A stretch of DNA of 64,000 nucleotides from Methanobacterium sp. BRmetb2. GTDB lineage: Archaea; Methanobacteriota; Methanobacteria; Methanobacteriales; Methanobacteriaceae. Position numbers and translations under genes: made by a program. The stretch is taken from the NCBI GenBank assembly GCA_003491285.1, contig CP022705.1:1631501-1695500 (forward strand), written 5' to 3'. Within the stretch, counting starts at the first letter, position 1, and each line of letters opens with the position of its first letter. The notes under the pieces were generated by a model. The model saw only the letters and a list, made by a program, of their open reading frames with translations, was not told where the DNA came from and did not search any database. Shown here piece after piece: positions 33,092-42,786 of this stretch.

Positions 33092-33913
33092 ATGGAGTAT
33101 AATAGCACTATAGATCTTTATGGCGAGGTTCAAGAAGATATTAGGTTTATAATAGCTTCTGATGTTAGAATGAAAATAATATTATGTTTGGATGATGGAT
33201 CAAAGAATTTGAAATTATTAACTCAAAAAATAGGATTTTCTCCATCTACAATATCTCATGAAAATAGAAAACTTGAAGAAAAGCGCATAATTTTTAAAAA
33301 AGGAAGATTCTTCCACTTATCTCCCATTGGGAAAATAATTTTAATAAAACTAATTAATCTTTTAAAGTCCAAATCTTTAATTAACAATAATCAAGAATTC
33401 TTTTTAAACCACAATATAGATTGCATTCCAGATAATTTTTTATATGAAATAGAAAGTTTATATGGGTCTTGTGTTCTGGAATCTACAGCTAAAAATATTT
33501 TCTATCCTCAAAAAACTCTTTACGAGTTTTTAAGAAATTCCATAAAAATTAAAGGAGTATACCCCATATTCTTCCCGAATCAACTAAATCTATTTAAACA
33601 ACTCCTAAAGAATGATGTAGAAATCCAGTTAATATTAACTGATGAAATACTGGATCATCTAATTGATACAGTTGGCAGAAATTCATTGAAGAAAGCTTTA
33701 TCTGAAAAAAATTTAATTTTATGGAGAACAGAGGAAGATCTAAAAATAAATCTAGTATTGTCTGAAAATTTCTTATCTTTGGCATTGTTTTTTAAGAATG
33801 GAAGTTATGATTCTTCATCGATTTTAATTTGCGAACAAATAAGTGCTATAGAATGGGGAGACAAATTATTTAATCATTATCTAAAATCTGCTGAAAAAAT
33901 TGTATTAGAATAA
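33092..33913 (+). CDS. FilR1-like transcriptional regulator (wHTH plus DUF1724)
   Basis: A 273-residue regulator. Residues 15-85 form a winged helix (DVRMKIILCLDDGSKNLKLL, then FSPSTISHENRKLEEKRII). Residues 130-265 match the methanogenesis regulator FilR1 middle domain (DUF1724): KNIFYPQKTLYEFLRNSIKI, VEIQLILTDEILDHL and NLVLSENFLSLALFF. Such proteins act as methanogen transcription factors, some responding to signals that control morphology or methanogenesis. GGAGGGGGTATAA precedes the ATG. The long promoter region upstream would allow autoregulation. Confidence 0.87.
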   Translation: MEYNSTIDLYGEVQEDIRFIIASDVRMKIILCLDDGSKNLKLLTQKIGFSPSTISHENRKLEEKRIIFKKGRFFHLSPIGKIILIKLINLLKSKSLINNNQEFFLNHNIDCIPDNFLYEIESLYGSCVLESTAKNIFYPQKTLYEFLRNSIKIKGVYPIFFPNQLNLFKQLLKNDVEIQLILTDEILDHLIDTVGRNSLKKALSEKNLILWRTEEDLKINLVLSENFLSLALFFKNGSYDSSSILICEQISAIEWGDKLFNHYLKSAEKIVLE

Positions 33914-34085
33914 TTTTTTCAAGATTATCGCTAGGAAGTTTACTAATTTAGTCTTGATTCATTAACTTATTCAATCCATAAGCCACGTTTTTATTAATTA
34001 GGAGTAATATTAAAAAATTTTATAATATGATTGATAGTTAGATCATTCCATTTTTTATAGGGGATATGATCAAAAGGGATCATTA

Positions 34086-34478
34086 GTGGATTCAATGTTT
34101 AAAAACATATTAGTGCCAATAAACCCTTTAAGAGATGAAGAAGAATACGTTATAAATGTTGTTGTTTCAATAGCTGAAACTTATCAAGCAACAGTTAAAC
34201 TTATCTATTTAGGGAGTTCATCTGATTATAATTTTCAAATGGAAAATTATCTTGAAAAATTTAGCAATAAAGGATTAAAAGCTGATTTTGAGTTTTTAAA
34301 GTTTAGTGGAGTTGATGAAGAAATTCCAGGGGTAATAGCGGATTTTGCACAAAATTTTGATCTAGTAATAATGGGCCATAAAAAATTTGAAAAAATTTAC
34401 AGATTCTTGCATCAAAGTACTGCTGCCGATTTAATAAACATGGTCACTGTACCGGTGATGGTGGTTACCGATAAATAA
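34086..34478 (+). CDS. Universal stress protein (UspA family)
   Basis: A 130-residue UspA-fold protein. FKNILVPINPLRDEEEYVIN opens the fold and ends in LVIMGHKKFEKIYRFLHQST and VTVPVMVVTD. The ATP motif G2xG9xGS/T is degraded (GHKKFEKIYRFLHQST), so nucleotide binding is doubtful. The start is GTG at 34086; a hexamer inverted repeat ATGATC/GATCAT overlaps the ribosome-site region, see findings. It is monocistronic. Confidence 0.82.
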   Translation: MDSMFKNILVPINPLRDEEEYVINVVVSIAETYQATVKLIYLGSSSDYNFQMENYLEKFSNKGLKADFEFLKFSGVDEEIPGVIADFAQNFDLVIMGHKKFEKIYRFLHQSTAADLINMVTVPVMVVTDK

Positions 34479-34506
34479 AAAAATAATTTTGAAGATTTTA
34501 AGCGAC

Positions 34507-36246
34507 TTATTTAATTACTGCAGGACTTACATCTTCAAAATCTTCACGATTCTTTAGTAAATCATCCAATATTTTATTAATCTCTTCAATCTTTATTCGA
34601 ACTTGTTTTAGATTGTCACGATTTCTTAGGGTGACTGTATTGTTTTCCAGAGTTTCATGATCAACGGTAATGGCAAAGGGAACTCCAATTTCGTCAGATC
34701 GGGCATATCTTCTACCAATGGTTCCTGAAGAATCATATTCTGAGATAAAACCATCTTTTCTTAGATCATCTCTTATTTGGATTGCAGTGTTTACCAGTTC
34801 TTCTTTATTGACCAGTGGAAATACACTGACTTCCACTGGAGCAATTGACTTTTCAATTTTGAAGTAAGCTCTTTCATCTTCTTCTTTAAATGAATGTAGG
34901 AGAACAGAATAGACTATTCTATCAATACCATAGGATGGTTCGATTACATGTGGAAATATCTTTTCTCCCCTAACAGTTTCCTCTACATCTTCAAAGTTAA
35001 CATGTTCCGGTAACAATTCATAGATTGAATCACCTATTTCAATTTCAAACAACCCTTTTTCCTGAAATGAATTTTCGACTTTTTCAATATCCACATCTTC
35101 AAGGAATTTAAGTATTTTAGGGGCATTATTTTTAAAAACCGGGCCGAATTTAGCCATATTGGGTTTTATTACAGTTTTTTTAATCTTTTTTGGTTCAAGA
35201 TATTCTATGAATACTCTTAAATCTTCTTTACTATGCTTGCTATGGGATTTGAGGTCAAAATCTGTTCTATCAGCTATTCCTATGATCTCTATCCATCCAA
35301 ATCGTTTTGTTTTTATTTCCACATCCCAACAGTCCAGTGCATAATGGGCCATTTCAGTAGGAAGGTGTTGCCGGAATCTTATAACATTTTCTGGGATTCC
35401 CAGTTCTAATAAAAATTTCCGGGCCAAATATAATTGATAAACTAATGTTTCACTTGAAACTATCGCATCCGAAATAGCTTTTTGTACGGTTATTCTAATT
35501 GGATTCTCTTCATTGATCTGATTTTTAGCAGAATAAAGTTCTAATTCTTCTTCCAGAATTTCAGAAAACTTGGGATGTGATTTATTCTCAGGATTGATAA
35601 ATATTTCTGCCTCGGCCTGGGTAAATTCTCTAAGTCTTATAACTCCCTGTCGGGGTGAAATTTCATTTCTATAAGCTTTACCTATCTGTACCACACCAAA
35701 GGGTAATTTGCCCCGGTAAAATCTTAATAAACGTTTGAATGGAATGAATATCCCTTGAGCCGTTTCTGGACGCATATAACCAATTTTTTTACCTTTAACT
35801 CCGATTAATGTCTGAAACATTAAGTTATAACTCCAAACATGACTAAAATGGCCTTCACATTTAGGACACCTTATCTGATTATCAGATATTATTGTAGTAA
35901 GTTCATCATTACTTAGACCTTCAACTTCCTCTCCAATAGAATCCTTGATAATATGATCTGCCCTATAAACTTCCAAACAATCTTTACATTCAATCATAGG
36001 ATCATTAAAATGATCAACATGTCCTGAAGCTTTTAAAGCTTCTTCTGGCATTATGGTGGGGGATTCTATTTCATAAAAGCCTTCCCTTACAATGTAGTAA
36101 TCACGCCATTTATTAATAATATTATTTTTTAATATAGCTCCTAGAGGGCCATAATCAACAAAACCTGCTACTCCAGAGTATATTTCGAACGATGACCATA
36201 AAAATCCTCTTTTTTTGGCTATATTCATTACATTTTCATGTTTCAT
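34507..36246 (-). CDS. glyS: Glycyl-tRNA synthetase (archaeal/eukaryotic type)
   Basis: Homodimeric class II GlyRS of 579 residues. The N-terminal GFLWSSFEIYSGVAGFVDYG is the family start. Two CxxC pairs (CKDCLEVYRADH, CPKCEGHFSH) form a zinc insert, MRPETAQGIFIPFKRLL and GKAYRNEISPRQGVIRLREF are motif 2, and VIEPSYGIDRIVYSVL is motif 3. A C-terminal anticodon-binding domain follows (PVEVSVFPLVNKEEL). It is essential for translation. A weak AGATGTT site precedes the ATG. Confidence 0.97.
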   Translation of the reverse strand: MKHENVMNIAKKRGFLWSSFEIYSGVAGFVDYGPLGAILKNNIINKWRDYYIVREGFYEIESPTIMPEEALKASGHVDHFNDPMIECKDCLEVYRADHIIKDSIGEEVEGLSNDELTTIISDNQIRCPKCEGHFSHVWSYNLMFQTLIGVKGKKIGYMRPETAQGIFIPFKRLLRFYRGKLPFGVVQIGKAYRNEISPRQGVIRLREFTQAEAEIFINPENKSHPKFSEILEEELELYSAKNQINEENPIRITVQKAISDAIVSSETLVYQLYLARKFLLELGIPENVIRFRQHLPTEMAHYALDCWDVEIKTKRFGWIEIIGIADRTDFDLKSHSKHSKEDLRVFIEYLEPKKIKKTVIKPNMAKFGPVFKNNAPKILKFLEDVDIEKVENSFQEKGLFEIEIGDSIYELLPEHVNFEDVEETVRGEKIFPHVIEPSYGIDRIVYSVLLHSFKEEDERAYFKIEKSIAPVEVSVFPLVNKEELVNTAIQIRDDLRKDGFISEYDSSGTIGRRYARSDEIGVPFAITVDHETLENNTVTLRNRDNLKQVRIKIEEINKILDDLLKNREDFEDVSPAVIK

Positions 36247-36483
36247 ATTAACATCTCTTATTGTAATTTTAATTTAAATGATAATCCTTTTTATAATCTG
36301 AAATTTAAATATTTTAGAGCTTATCTTTCATTTAAATTCTCTAAATAATCTCTAAAAATCATTCCAAAAGTATTTATCTTGAATTTTTTTTCTACAAACT
36401 TTAAATTTTGTAATTTTGATGAATAATCTGTTTATTCAATTTGTTCTAGCTTAAAATAAGCCATTTAATAAAAATATTTTATT

Positions 36484-37086
36484 TTACCTCTTTAGAACTT
36501 TACTATTTTTTAACTCGTAATCATGTTTGATTTTACTAGTTTCAGGACGTTTTTGCCCCATATATTTACTATCTCTATCGGGATGTCCGTATGGTTTTTC
36601 TGATGGGGAAGTCATGGTTTCGAATACAATTTGACATACCCGCTGTCCGGGATATAGTGCTACTGGCATTTTGCCTATATTAGAAATTTCTAGAGTGATT
36701 TTACCACAAAATCCCGGGTCAATGTATCCTGCTGTAACATGCATGGTTATTCCTAATCGCCCCATGGAAGACCTTCCTTCCACACGTGCAACCAGATCAT
36801 CAGGAAGTTTAACCATTTCATAGGTTGTTGCCAGTGCAAACTCTCCAGGATGAATTATAAATGGTTCCTCCTCAATATGGAAAGACTCCATGTAGGATTC
36901 AATATCTGATTTGTCCATAGGGTCAATGCAAGGTTTTCTAATGACTCTAAATCCTTTAAATTCACTACCTATTCTTAAATCTACTGAAGATGGTTGTATT
37001 TGCCTTTCAGGATCTCCCAATGGATCTATAACAATCCTGTTTTCTTTAAGATATTTTTTGATATCTCTATCACTTAGAATAGCCAT
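36484..37086 (-). CDS. dcd: dCTP deaminase (possibly dUMP-forming)
   Basis: A 200-residue trimeric nucleotide deaminase. Signatures are MAILSDRDIKKYL, QIQPSSVDLRIGS, GRSSMGRLGITMHVTAGYID and GKITLEISN, the last giving the catalytic Glu. In methanococci the homologue converts dCTP directly to dUMP; the exact product here cannot be told from sequence alone. GAGGACATTAA precedes the ATG. The DUF1512 gene ends ten bases upstream, so the two are co-transcribed. Confidence 0.94.
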   Translation of the reverse strand: MAILSDRDIKKYLKENRIVIDPLGDPERQIQPSSVDLRIGSEFKGFRVIRKPCIDPMDKSDIESYMESFHIEEEPFIIHPGEFALATTYEMVKLPDDLVARVEGRSSMGRLGITMHVTAGYIDPGFCGKITLEISNIGKMPVALYPGQRVCQIVFETMTSPSEKPYGHPDRDSKYMGQKRPETSKIKHDYELKNSKVLKR

Positions 37087-37096
37087 TTAATGTCCT

Positions 37097-38233
37097 CTAT
37101 TTTTCTTTTTTTTCATCTTTTTTTAATTTTATCTGTGAAATATCTGAGATTGTGTTTGGCAGTCCACAACTGTTCCCTACACCTACAATCATTACCTTTG
37201 ATTCTTCTTTAGATCTTAAGATTGATCTTTCAACTACAGGAAGGGTTTTTTGAGCAGCTTCTGCCATATCTATAGTCATTTCACTGATAGCTTCCTCTGG
37301 ACTCATTTTAACAATGATGGCGTCGGTTTTTAAGTCTTTCTTAATGAACTGCTCTTCAACCATCCATTTATCCACACCAGTACCGCCAATTACCACTCCA
37401 ATACCTTCGGCAATGGTTCCACTTTTCTCTCCTTCCAGTTTCACTGCAGCGTCAATGGTTAATAACCTATCTATATCTTTTTCATTAATCAATGATGTAA
37501 TAACTTTTCCTATTTTACCGACCCGTGCCCCCGGACCTTTGGCTCGGACAATTGTTACTTTTCTTCCAGAAATATCTCTTTCTGCATATATTACATCATC
37601 TTTTTGTTGGAGCTCATCTTTTGAACAATCTTTCATTAACATGCTTGCTACTAATGGTCCTAAACCGTCACCGATAGGTTTTCCTTCTGAAAATGCTTTT
37701 GTACCTTCAAATTGGGCTTTTACTATTCTCATTATCAAGGGAAGACTCATTTGTAGCATTAATAATATTTGCAGGTTGCCTGTTTTTTTGGCAAGTTCCA
37801 AGTTGTGTCTGATCATCTTGGCCACACTATTAATTCCGATTGTGGCTTTTAAGGTCATGATAATGTTAGCTTTCCATTTTTCACTAGCAGCAGGGGCGAT
37901 TATATTCACCATTTCCTCAAATCTTTCTTCGCCCATTTCCAATATTTTATCAAATTTATTGACGATACCATAGGGATCAAGTTCTACGGGAGGTATAATG
38001 AAAAACTCCATAAAATTTTCCACGAAGGGTTGCGGATCTTGTGTTGGTTTGCCATTCTCTTTAGATATTTTTATGAGGATTTCCTGGGCATTTTCAACCA
38101 TTTTTTCCACTTCCAAGGCAAACTTGCTTATACCGGATATCAACCTGTTACGCATTATCCCAGGTAGTAGCAAAACTAGTAAAAAGAAAAATAAGATGCC
38201 TATGATTTCCAGAGGACCAATTCCAAATAAAAT
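37097..38233 (-). CDS. DUF1512-family membrane-anchored protein
   Basis: A methanogen-conserved protein of unknown function, 378 residues as drawn. The frame continues upstream of the first TTG (38173) to a TAG at 38234, adding LFGIGPLEIIGILFFFLLVL, a membrane segment expected in this family. GGAGGG stands five bases before an ATT at 38233, so ATT is the likely start. The soluble part contains SLPLIMRIVKAQFEGTKAF and a C-terminal nucleotide-binding-looking part (AEGIGVVIGGTGVDKWMVEE, VMIVGVGNSCGLPN). It forms an operon with dcd downstream; trmJ ends just upstream on the same strand. Confidence 0.78.
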   Translation of the reverse strand: MLFGIGPLEIIGILFFFLLVLLLPGIMRNRLISGISKFALEVEKMVENAQEILIKISKENGKPTQDPQPFVENFMEFFIIPPVELDPYGIVNKFDKILEMGEERFEEMVNIIAPAASEKWKANIIMTLKATIGINSVAKMIRHNLELAKKTGNLQILLMLQMSLPLIMRIVKAQFEGTKAFSEGKPIGDGLGPLVASMLMKDCSKDELQQKDDVIYAERDISGRKVTIVRAKGPGARVGKIGKVITSLINEKDIDRLLTIDAAVKLEGEKSGTIAEGIGVVIGGTGVDKWMVEEQFIKKDLKTDAIIVKMSPEEAISEMTIDMAEAAQKTLPVVERSILRSKEESKVMIVGVGNSCGLPNTISDISQIKLKKDEKKEK

Positions 38234-38247
38234 CTAATCCCTCCTTT

Positions 38248-38958
38248 TTAAATATCGTTTTTAATCACTATCTTTTCTTTTACTCGCCTTAAAATACCCT
38301 TCAATGTATGTGCTTCTCTTCCAGATATGAATGCTCTTCCTATTATGTTTTTAAATACTGTGGAAGCTGTTTTGTTTTTATGTTGGGGTAAACCTAACGA
38401 TTCTATGATTTTATCCATGTCACTAATTAAGTTCATTTTTTCTATTGCTGATGCTTTTTCTAGGCCTTCAAAGGTATAGTTTTTTTCTCTTTTAAAGAGT
38501 TCATAAAAAATTATGGCAGCTGCGTGGGATATGTTCATTATAGGATAATCACCGCTGCTGGGTATACTTACCAGAACGTCACACAGAGAAATTTCTTCAT
38601 TGTATAATCCATTACCTTCCCTTCCAAATAATATTGCTATATTTCCTTTTATCTTAAGTGATTTTGCAAATTCTTCGGGAGTTATTGCAATTCTCTGCAC
38701 ATTGTAACTTCCGCATGCAGCGCCAGTTGTACCTACGATAAAATCGATTTTTAAATCATCAATAAAATTTTCAATGGAACCATAAACCCTGGAATTAGTT
38801 ATGATTTCTTTTGCATGCATGGCATGGAAATAAGCTTCATTTTCTAAATTACAAGGATTAATTAGGATTAGATTAGATAGTCCAAAATTTTTCATAGCTC
38901 TGGCTAAAAAACCTATATTTCCTGGAGATTCCGGTTCAACAAATACAATATAAATCAT
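38248..38958 (-). CDS. trmJ: tRNA (cytidine/uridine-2'-O-)-methyltransferase, TrmJ-like
   Basis: SpoU-family (SPOUT) RNA methyltransferase of 236 residues, probably 2'-O-methylating position 32 of tRNA. N-terminal VFVEPESPGNIGFLARAMKN, LFGREGNGLYNEEISLCD and IPSSGDYPIMNISHAAAI are the knotted-site motifs. The C-terminal 70 residues form the TrmJ helical extension. ATG 38958 is chosen with GGGAATAAT upstream; the longer TTG start lies within an unfavourable region. It is in line with the DUF1512 and dcd genes. Confidence 0.88.
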   Translation of the reverse strand: MIYIVFVEPESPGNIGFLARAMKNFGLSNLILINPCNLENEAYFHAMHAKEIITNSRVYGSIENFIDDLKIDFIVGTTGAACGSYNVQRIAITPEEFAKSLKIKGNIAILFGREGNGLYNEEISLCDVLVSIPSSGDYPIMNISHAAAIIFYELFKREKNYTFEGLEKASAIEKMNLISDMDKIIESLGLPQHKNKTASTVFKNIIGRAFISGREAHTLKGILRRVKEKIVIKNDI

Positions 38959-39046
38959 ATTATTCCCAAAAGATTTGTGCAATGATTTAGAATAATCTTA
39001 TAAGTTTAATAATTAATTGGTTGTCAACTTGGTTAATATACGATAT

Positions 39047-40531
39047 TTAACAGTCGTATGCCATTTCAAGAAGTTTCATAAGATTTATAACCTTTACATT
39101 CCCTAAACCCTCTTTTTCAAGGGAATCTTTTATATGATATTCACAAAAGGGGCAGATGGTGATTACAGCATCTACGTCCAAGTTTTTTATCATTTCAGCT
39201 TTGGTTTTACCCATTTTTTGGGCCAGTTCAGGTTTTCCTGCACGCACACCACCTCCAGCTCCACAACATCGGTTAGGTTCTTCCATTTCAACAAATTCCA
39301 GTCCTTTGATTTTATTCAGGATTTTACGAGGTTCATCTCTTATGCCCTGACCTCGGGCCAGGTGGCAGGGGTCGTGGTAGGTAACTTTCATGTTAAGGGG
39401 CTTCATTTTTTCTGTTTTTAATTTATCAGCCAAAACTTCACTTATGTCTAAAACATTAAAGTTAACACCATAGCGGGGATAATCATTCTTCAAAGTTGCT
39501 CCGCAACCAGCACACATGGTGATAATTGTGTCATAATCCTGAAAGACTTCTTTATTTTTCTTTACCAGTTCTTCTACAATATCGGTCTGTCCAGTTCTAA
39601 TCATAGGTGAACCGCAGCATACCTGATCTTCAGGCACAATTACATCAATACCATGATCCTTGAGAATTTTCATAAGAGCAAATCCATTTTCAGGCAGCCG
39701 ATAGTCAATCATACACCCGGTAAAAAATGCTACCTTAGGTTTTTCTTCTTTAGATTCTTTTGAGACGGCTTTTATAAATCCTTCGCCCAATAGTTCCACT
39801 GATCTTCCTGTTTCTGATATTAGTTCTTTTATTTCTTTATGGGCAGGTAAAGGCCCTACGTCCTCTTTACATGCGATTTCCCTTAATTTTTCTATAGCTC
39901 CCCCAACTATACTCACTTCTTTAGGACAAACCTCACTACATTTACCGCAAGAGGTACAGTTGTATAATCCTTCAATAAATCCAATTTTTGCTCGATCATC
40001 ACTATCTCTTGGATCCATTCCTAATTTAGATAGATATCGCATAAAATAAGGGCCGGCATATTCTGAAGTTTCCTTGATCACAGGACAAGCAGATAGGCAG
40101 GAGTAGCATTCTATACATCCTCCGATCTTTTTAGAATCATCATATTCATTTGGTTTAATTATTTCAGGTTCTTCTGGAGGATTTTCAATTCTTTCTAAAA
40201 ATAATCTCATTTCTTTTGCTTTTTCCTCGATTTCACTCCTATCTACAATTAAATCCTTTATAACATCGAAATCAAGAGGTTCTATAAAGTCTCCATCTTT
40301 TATTTCTGCTTTACATGCTAGAACGCTCTCATTGTTTTGTTTAAGGGCACATGAACCGCATTGACCAGCTCTACATGAGCTTCTAAATGCAATGTTTGCA
40401 TTGTATTTTTCATTAATATAATTTAACGCATCCAAAACTTTCATTTTCTCTTTTTCTTCTACGTCATACGTTTCAAAGTATGGTTCCTTATCCATTTCAG
40501 GATCATATTTTAAGACCTTAATTTTAATCAT
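39047..40531 (-). CDS. tfrB: Thiol:fumarate reductase subunit B
   Basis: Iron-sulfur subunit (494 residues) of the CoM-SH/CoB-SH-dependent fumarate reductase of methanogens, which makes succinate for biosynthesis. The [2Fe-2S] cysteines are at 53, 58, 61 and 73 (CRAGQCGSC). Two [4Fe-4S] motifs follow (CIECYSCLSACP, CTSCGKCSEVCP), then two CCG domains like HdrB (CCGSPM and CCGAGGG with their partner cysteines). CGGAGATAAAA precedes the ATG. The flavoprotein subunit tfrA is not in the window, as is usual since the two genes are unlinked in this order. Confidence 0.93.
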   Translation of the reverse strand: MIKIKVLKYDPEMDKEPYFETYDVEEKEKMKVLDALNYINEKYNANIAFRSSCRAGQCGSCALKQNNESVLACKAEIKDGDFIEPLDFDVIKDLIVDRSEIEEKAKEMRLFLERIENPPEEPEIIKPNEYDDSKKIGGCIECYSCLSACPVIKETSEYAGPYFMRYLSKLGMDPRDSDDRAKIGFIEGLYNCTSCGKCSEVCPKEVSIVGGAIEKLREIACKEDVGPLPAHKEIKELISETGRSVELLGEGFIKAVSKESKEEKPKVAFFTGCMIDYRLPENGFALMKILKDHGIDVIVPEDQVCCGSPMIRTGQTDIVEELVKKNKEVFQDYDTIITMCAGCGATLKNDYPRYGVNFNVLDISEVLADKLKTEKMKPLNMKVTYHDPCHLARGQGIRDEPRKILNKIKGLEFVEMEEPNRCCGAGGGVRAGKPELAQKMGKTKAEMIKNLDVDAVITICPFCEYHIKDSLEKEGLGNVKVINLMKLLEMAYDC

Positions 40532-40928
40532 TTTTATCTCCGATTAACTGTTCTATTATTTCAAAATTTTATAAAATAGTATGAATCTGATATTGTACTT
40601 TTTATATGAATATCAGTATAATAAAAAATAATTTATTTCTTTCTATTCATTTATAGGATATTAGATATAAAAATATTCAAATACATATTTTTTCAGATTT
40701 TACATAAATTTATAATTTGCAACTGGAATTCTATTATAATATGCACTTTGAATAAAATTAGTATTTGCTATTACTTTTTTATAGCTGCGAATATTAAATA
40801 AGTTAAAGGTTAAACTGAAACTAATAAAATAAATCAGAGACAATATTTATTAATTAAAAATATATCTTTTTATCATAAACGAATTTTTGTACTGTTTTAA
40901 CTGATATTTATCGTACTAAGGAGATAAT
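40532..40928. other. Intergenic region, 397 bases
   Basis: Divergent spacer between tfrB and iorA. Very A+T-rich with several TATA-like stretches (for example ATTTATAAT near 40708). It must hold both promoters, but I cannot place them with confidence. No structured element is seen. Confidence 0.5.
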
Positions 40929-42782
40929 ATGAAAATAGAGAAAGTTTTAACTGGAAAAAAGGATGAAAAGCTATTTCTCTTAGGAAATGAGGCTGCTGTA
41001 AGAGGGGCCTTAGAAAGCGGAGTCCAAGTGGTTGCTACCTATCCTGGCACACCTTCTTCAGAAATAGGGGATGTGTTTTCAAAGATAGCTAAACATGCAG
41101 GGATTTATTTCGAATTTTCTATCAATGAAAAGGTTGCCCTAGAAGTGACTGCAGCAGCATCTGCATCTGGACTTAGATCATTCACTTTCATGAAACATGT
41201 GGGCTTGAATGTGGCTTCAGATTCATTTATGAGTTTAGCATATACTGGAGTTAATGGGGGGATGGTGGTTTTATCTGCTGATGATCCTTCCATGTTTTCA
41301 TCACAAAATGAGCAAGATAACAGAAATTACGCCCGCCTGGCCAATGTTCCAATGTTAGAACCATCTAATCCTCAAGAAATTAAGGATTTAATGAGATATG
41401 GGTTTGAATTATCAGAAAAATTCCAGTTACCTGTTTTAATCCGTACAACGACTCGTGTATCTCATATGCGGGGCATGGTTGAATTAAACTACATTAATAA
41501 AAAAAAAGAAACTGGTTTTTTCACGAAGGATCCTCAGCGTTTTGTTCCGGTGCCTGAAACTGCCAGGGTTATGCATCAAAGATTAGTAGAGAAAATGGAA
41601 AAAGTTAAAGAAATTGCTGAAAATTCTGAATATAATAAAATTTATGATAATGATGCGGAAATAGGAATCATAACCAGTGGAAGTGCCTTTAATTACGTTG
41701 CAGATGTTTTAAAGGAAAATAATATAAATGCCAACATTTTAAAAATTACATTTTCTTATCCTTTTCCTGAAAAATTGGCTTTAGATTTTCTGAATTCTGT
41801 AGATGAGGTTATTGTAGTTGAAGAAGTAGATCCTGTGATGGAAAAAGAGATTTTGGGTATAATGGGGAAGTATAATCTTCAAAAGAAGGTCTATGGTAAA
41901 TTAGATGGTATTATGCCCTTAATATATGAATACAGTCCCGACATCATAATTAATTCATTTAATAAGATTGTGGAACCTAAAATAACAAAAAATAAAATTT
42001 ATGAATCGAATGTTGGTATTCCTAAACGACCACCTGCACTGTGTCCGGGATGTCCCCACCGGGCTGTTTATTACAATATTAAAAATGTTTTAAGAGATTT
42101 AAATATTGAAGATGTAATCTATCCTACTGATATTGGATGTTATACCTTAGGAATTGAATCTCCCTACGAGTCTGCAGACTACTTACTTTCCATGGGTTCC
42201 AGTATTGGTACCAGCTGCGGTTTTTCAAAGGCAACCAACCAATGTGTTATAAGTTTCATTGGTGATTCTACTTTCTTCCACGCAGGTGTTCCTCCTCTAA
42301 TTAATGCTGTCCATAATAAAAATAATTTTTTACTAGTTATTTTAGATAACCGAACCACGGCCATGACTGGTGGGCAGCCTAATCCTGGTCTGCCAGTTGA
42401 TGGTATGGGAGATCATGCTCCTGAAATTTCTATTGAACAAATTGTCAAAGCAACAGGAGTTAAATTTATTAAAACTATCAATCCACTCAACATAAGAAAA
42501 AGTAGAGAGATATTTAAAGAAGCAATAGAATTTGACGGGGTTTCAGTAGTTATATCTAAATATCCATGCATGTTGATTAAAAATCAAGTTAGAAAGAAAC
42601 AGATAAGGCTCAAAGTTGACGAAAATAAATGCAGTGAATGTTTGCATTGTCTTGAAAATTTAGCATGCCCTGCAATTTCCCTTTCAGATGACGGTTCTGT
42701 TAATATTGATGATCTGTTGTGTAAAGGTTGTACCGTGTGTAAACAGATATGTCCAGAGCAAGTAATCAAGGTAAGGAAGTGA
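40929..42782 (+). CDS. iorA: Indolepyruvate:ferredoxin oxidoreductase alpha subunit
   Basis: TPP-dependent 2-oxoacid oxidoreductase subunit of 617 residues acting on aryl pyruvates, reversible with ferredoxin. ATYPGTPSSEIGD starts the pyrimidine-binding domain, PPALCPGCPHRAVYYN and DIGCYTLG with SFIGDSTFFHAG form the TPP domain, and the C-terminus carries two [4Fe-4S] motifs (CSECLHCLENLACP, CKGCTVCKQICP). AAGGAGATAAT precedes the ATG. iorB follows four bases later. In methanogens it can reductively carboxylate aryl-acetyl-CoA to make aromatic amino acids; the PaaK-like ligase nearby fits this. Confidence 0.95.
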   Translation: MKIEKVLTGKKDEKLFLLGNEAAVRGALESGVQVVATYPGTPSSEIGDVFSKIAKHAGIYFEFSINEKVALEVTAAASASGLRSFTFMKHVGLNVASDSFMSLAYTGVNGGMVVLSADDPSMFSSQNEQDNRNYARLANVPMLEPSNPQEIKDLMRYGFELSEKFQLPVLIRTTTRVSHMRGMVELNYINKKKETGFFTKDPQRFVPVPETARVMHQRLVEKMEKVKEIAENSEYNKIYDNDAEIGIITSGSAFNYVADVLKENNINANILKITFSYPFPEKLALDFLNSVDEVIVVEEVDPVMEKEILGIMGKYNLQKKVYGKLDGIMPLIYEYSPDIIINSFNKIVEPKITKNKIYESNVGIPKRPPALCPGCPHRAVYYNIKNVLRDLNIEDVIYPTDIGCYTLGIESPYESADYLLSMGSSIGTSCGFSKATNQCVISFIGDSTFFHAGVPPLINAVHNKNNFLLVILDNRTTAMTGGQPNPGLPVDGMGDHAPEISIEQIVKATGVKFIKTINPLNIRKSREIFKEAIEFDGVSVVISKYPCMLIKNQVRKKQIRLKVDENKCSECLHCLENLACPAISLSDDGSVNIDDLLCKGCTVCKQICPEQVIKVRK

Positions 42783-42786
42783 TGAT

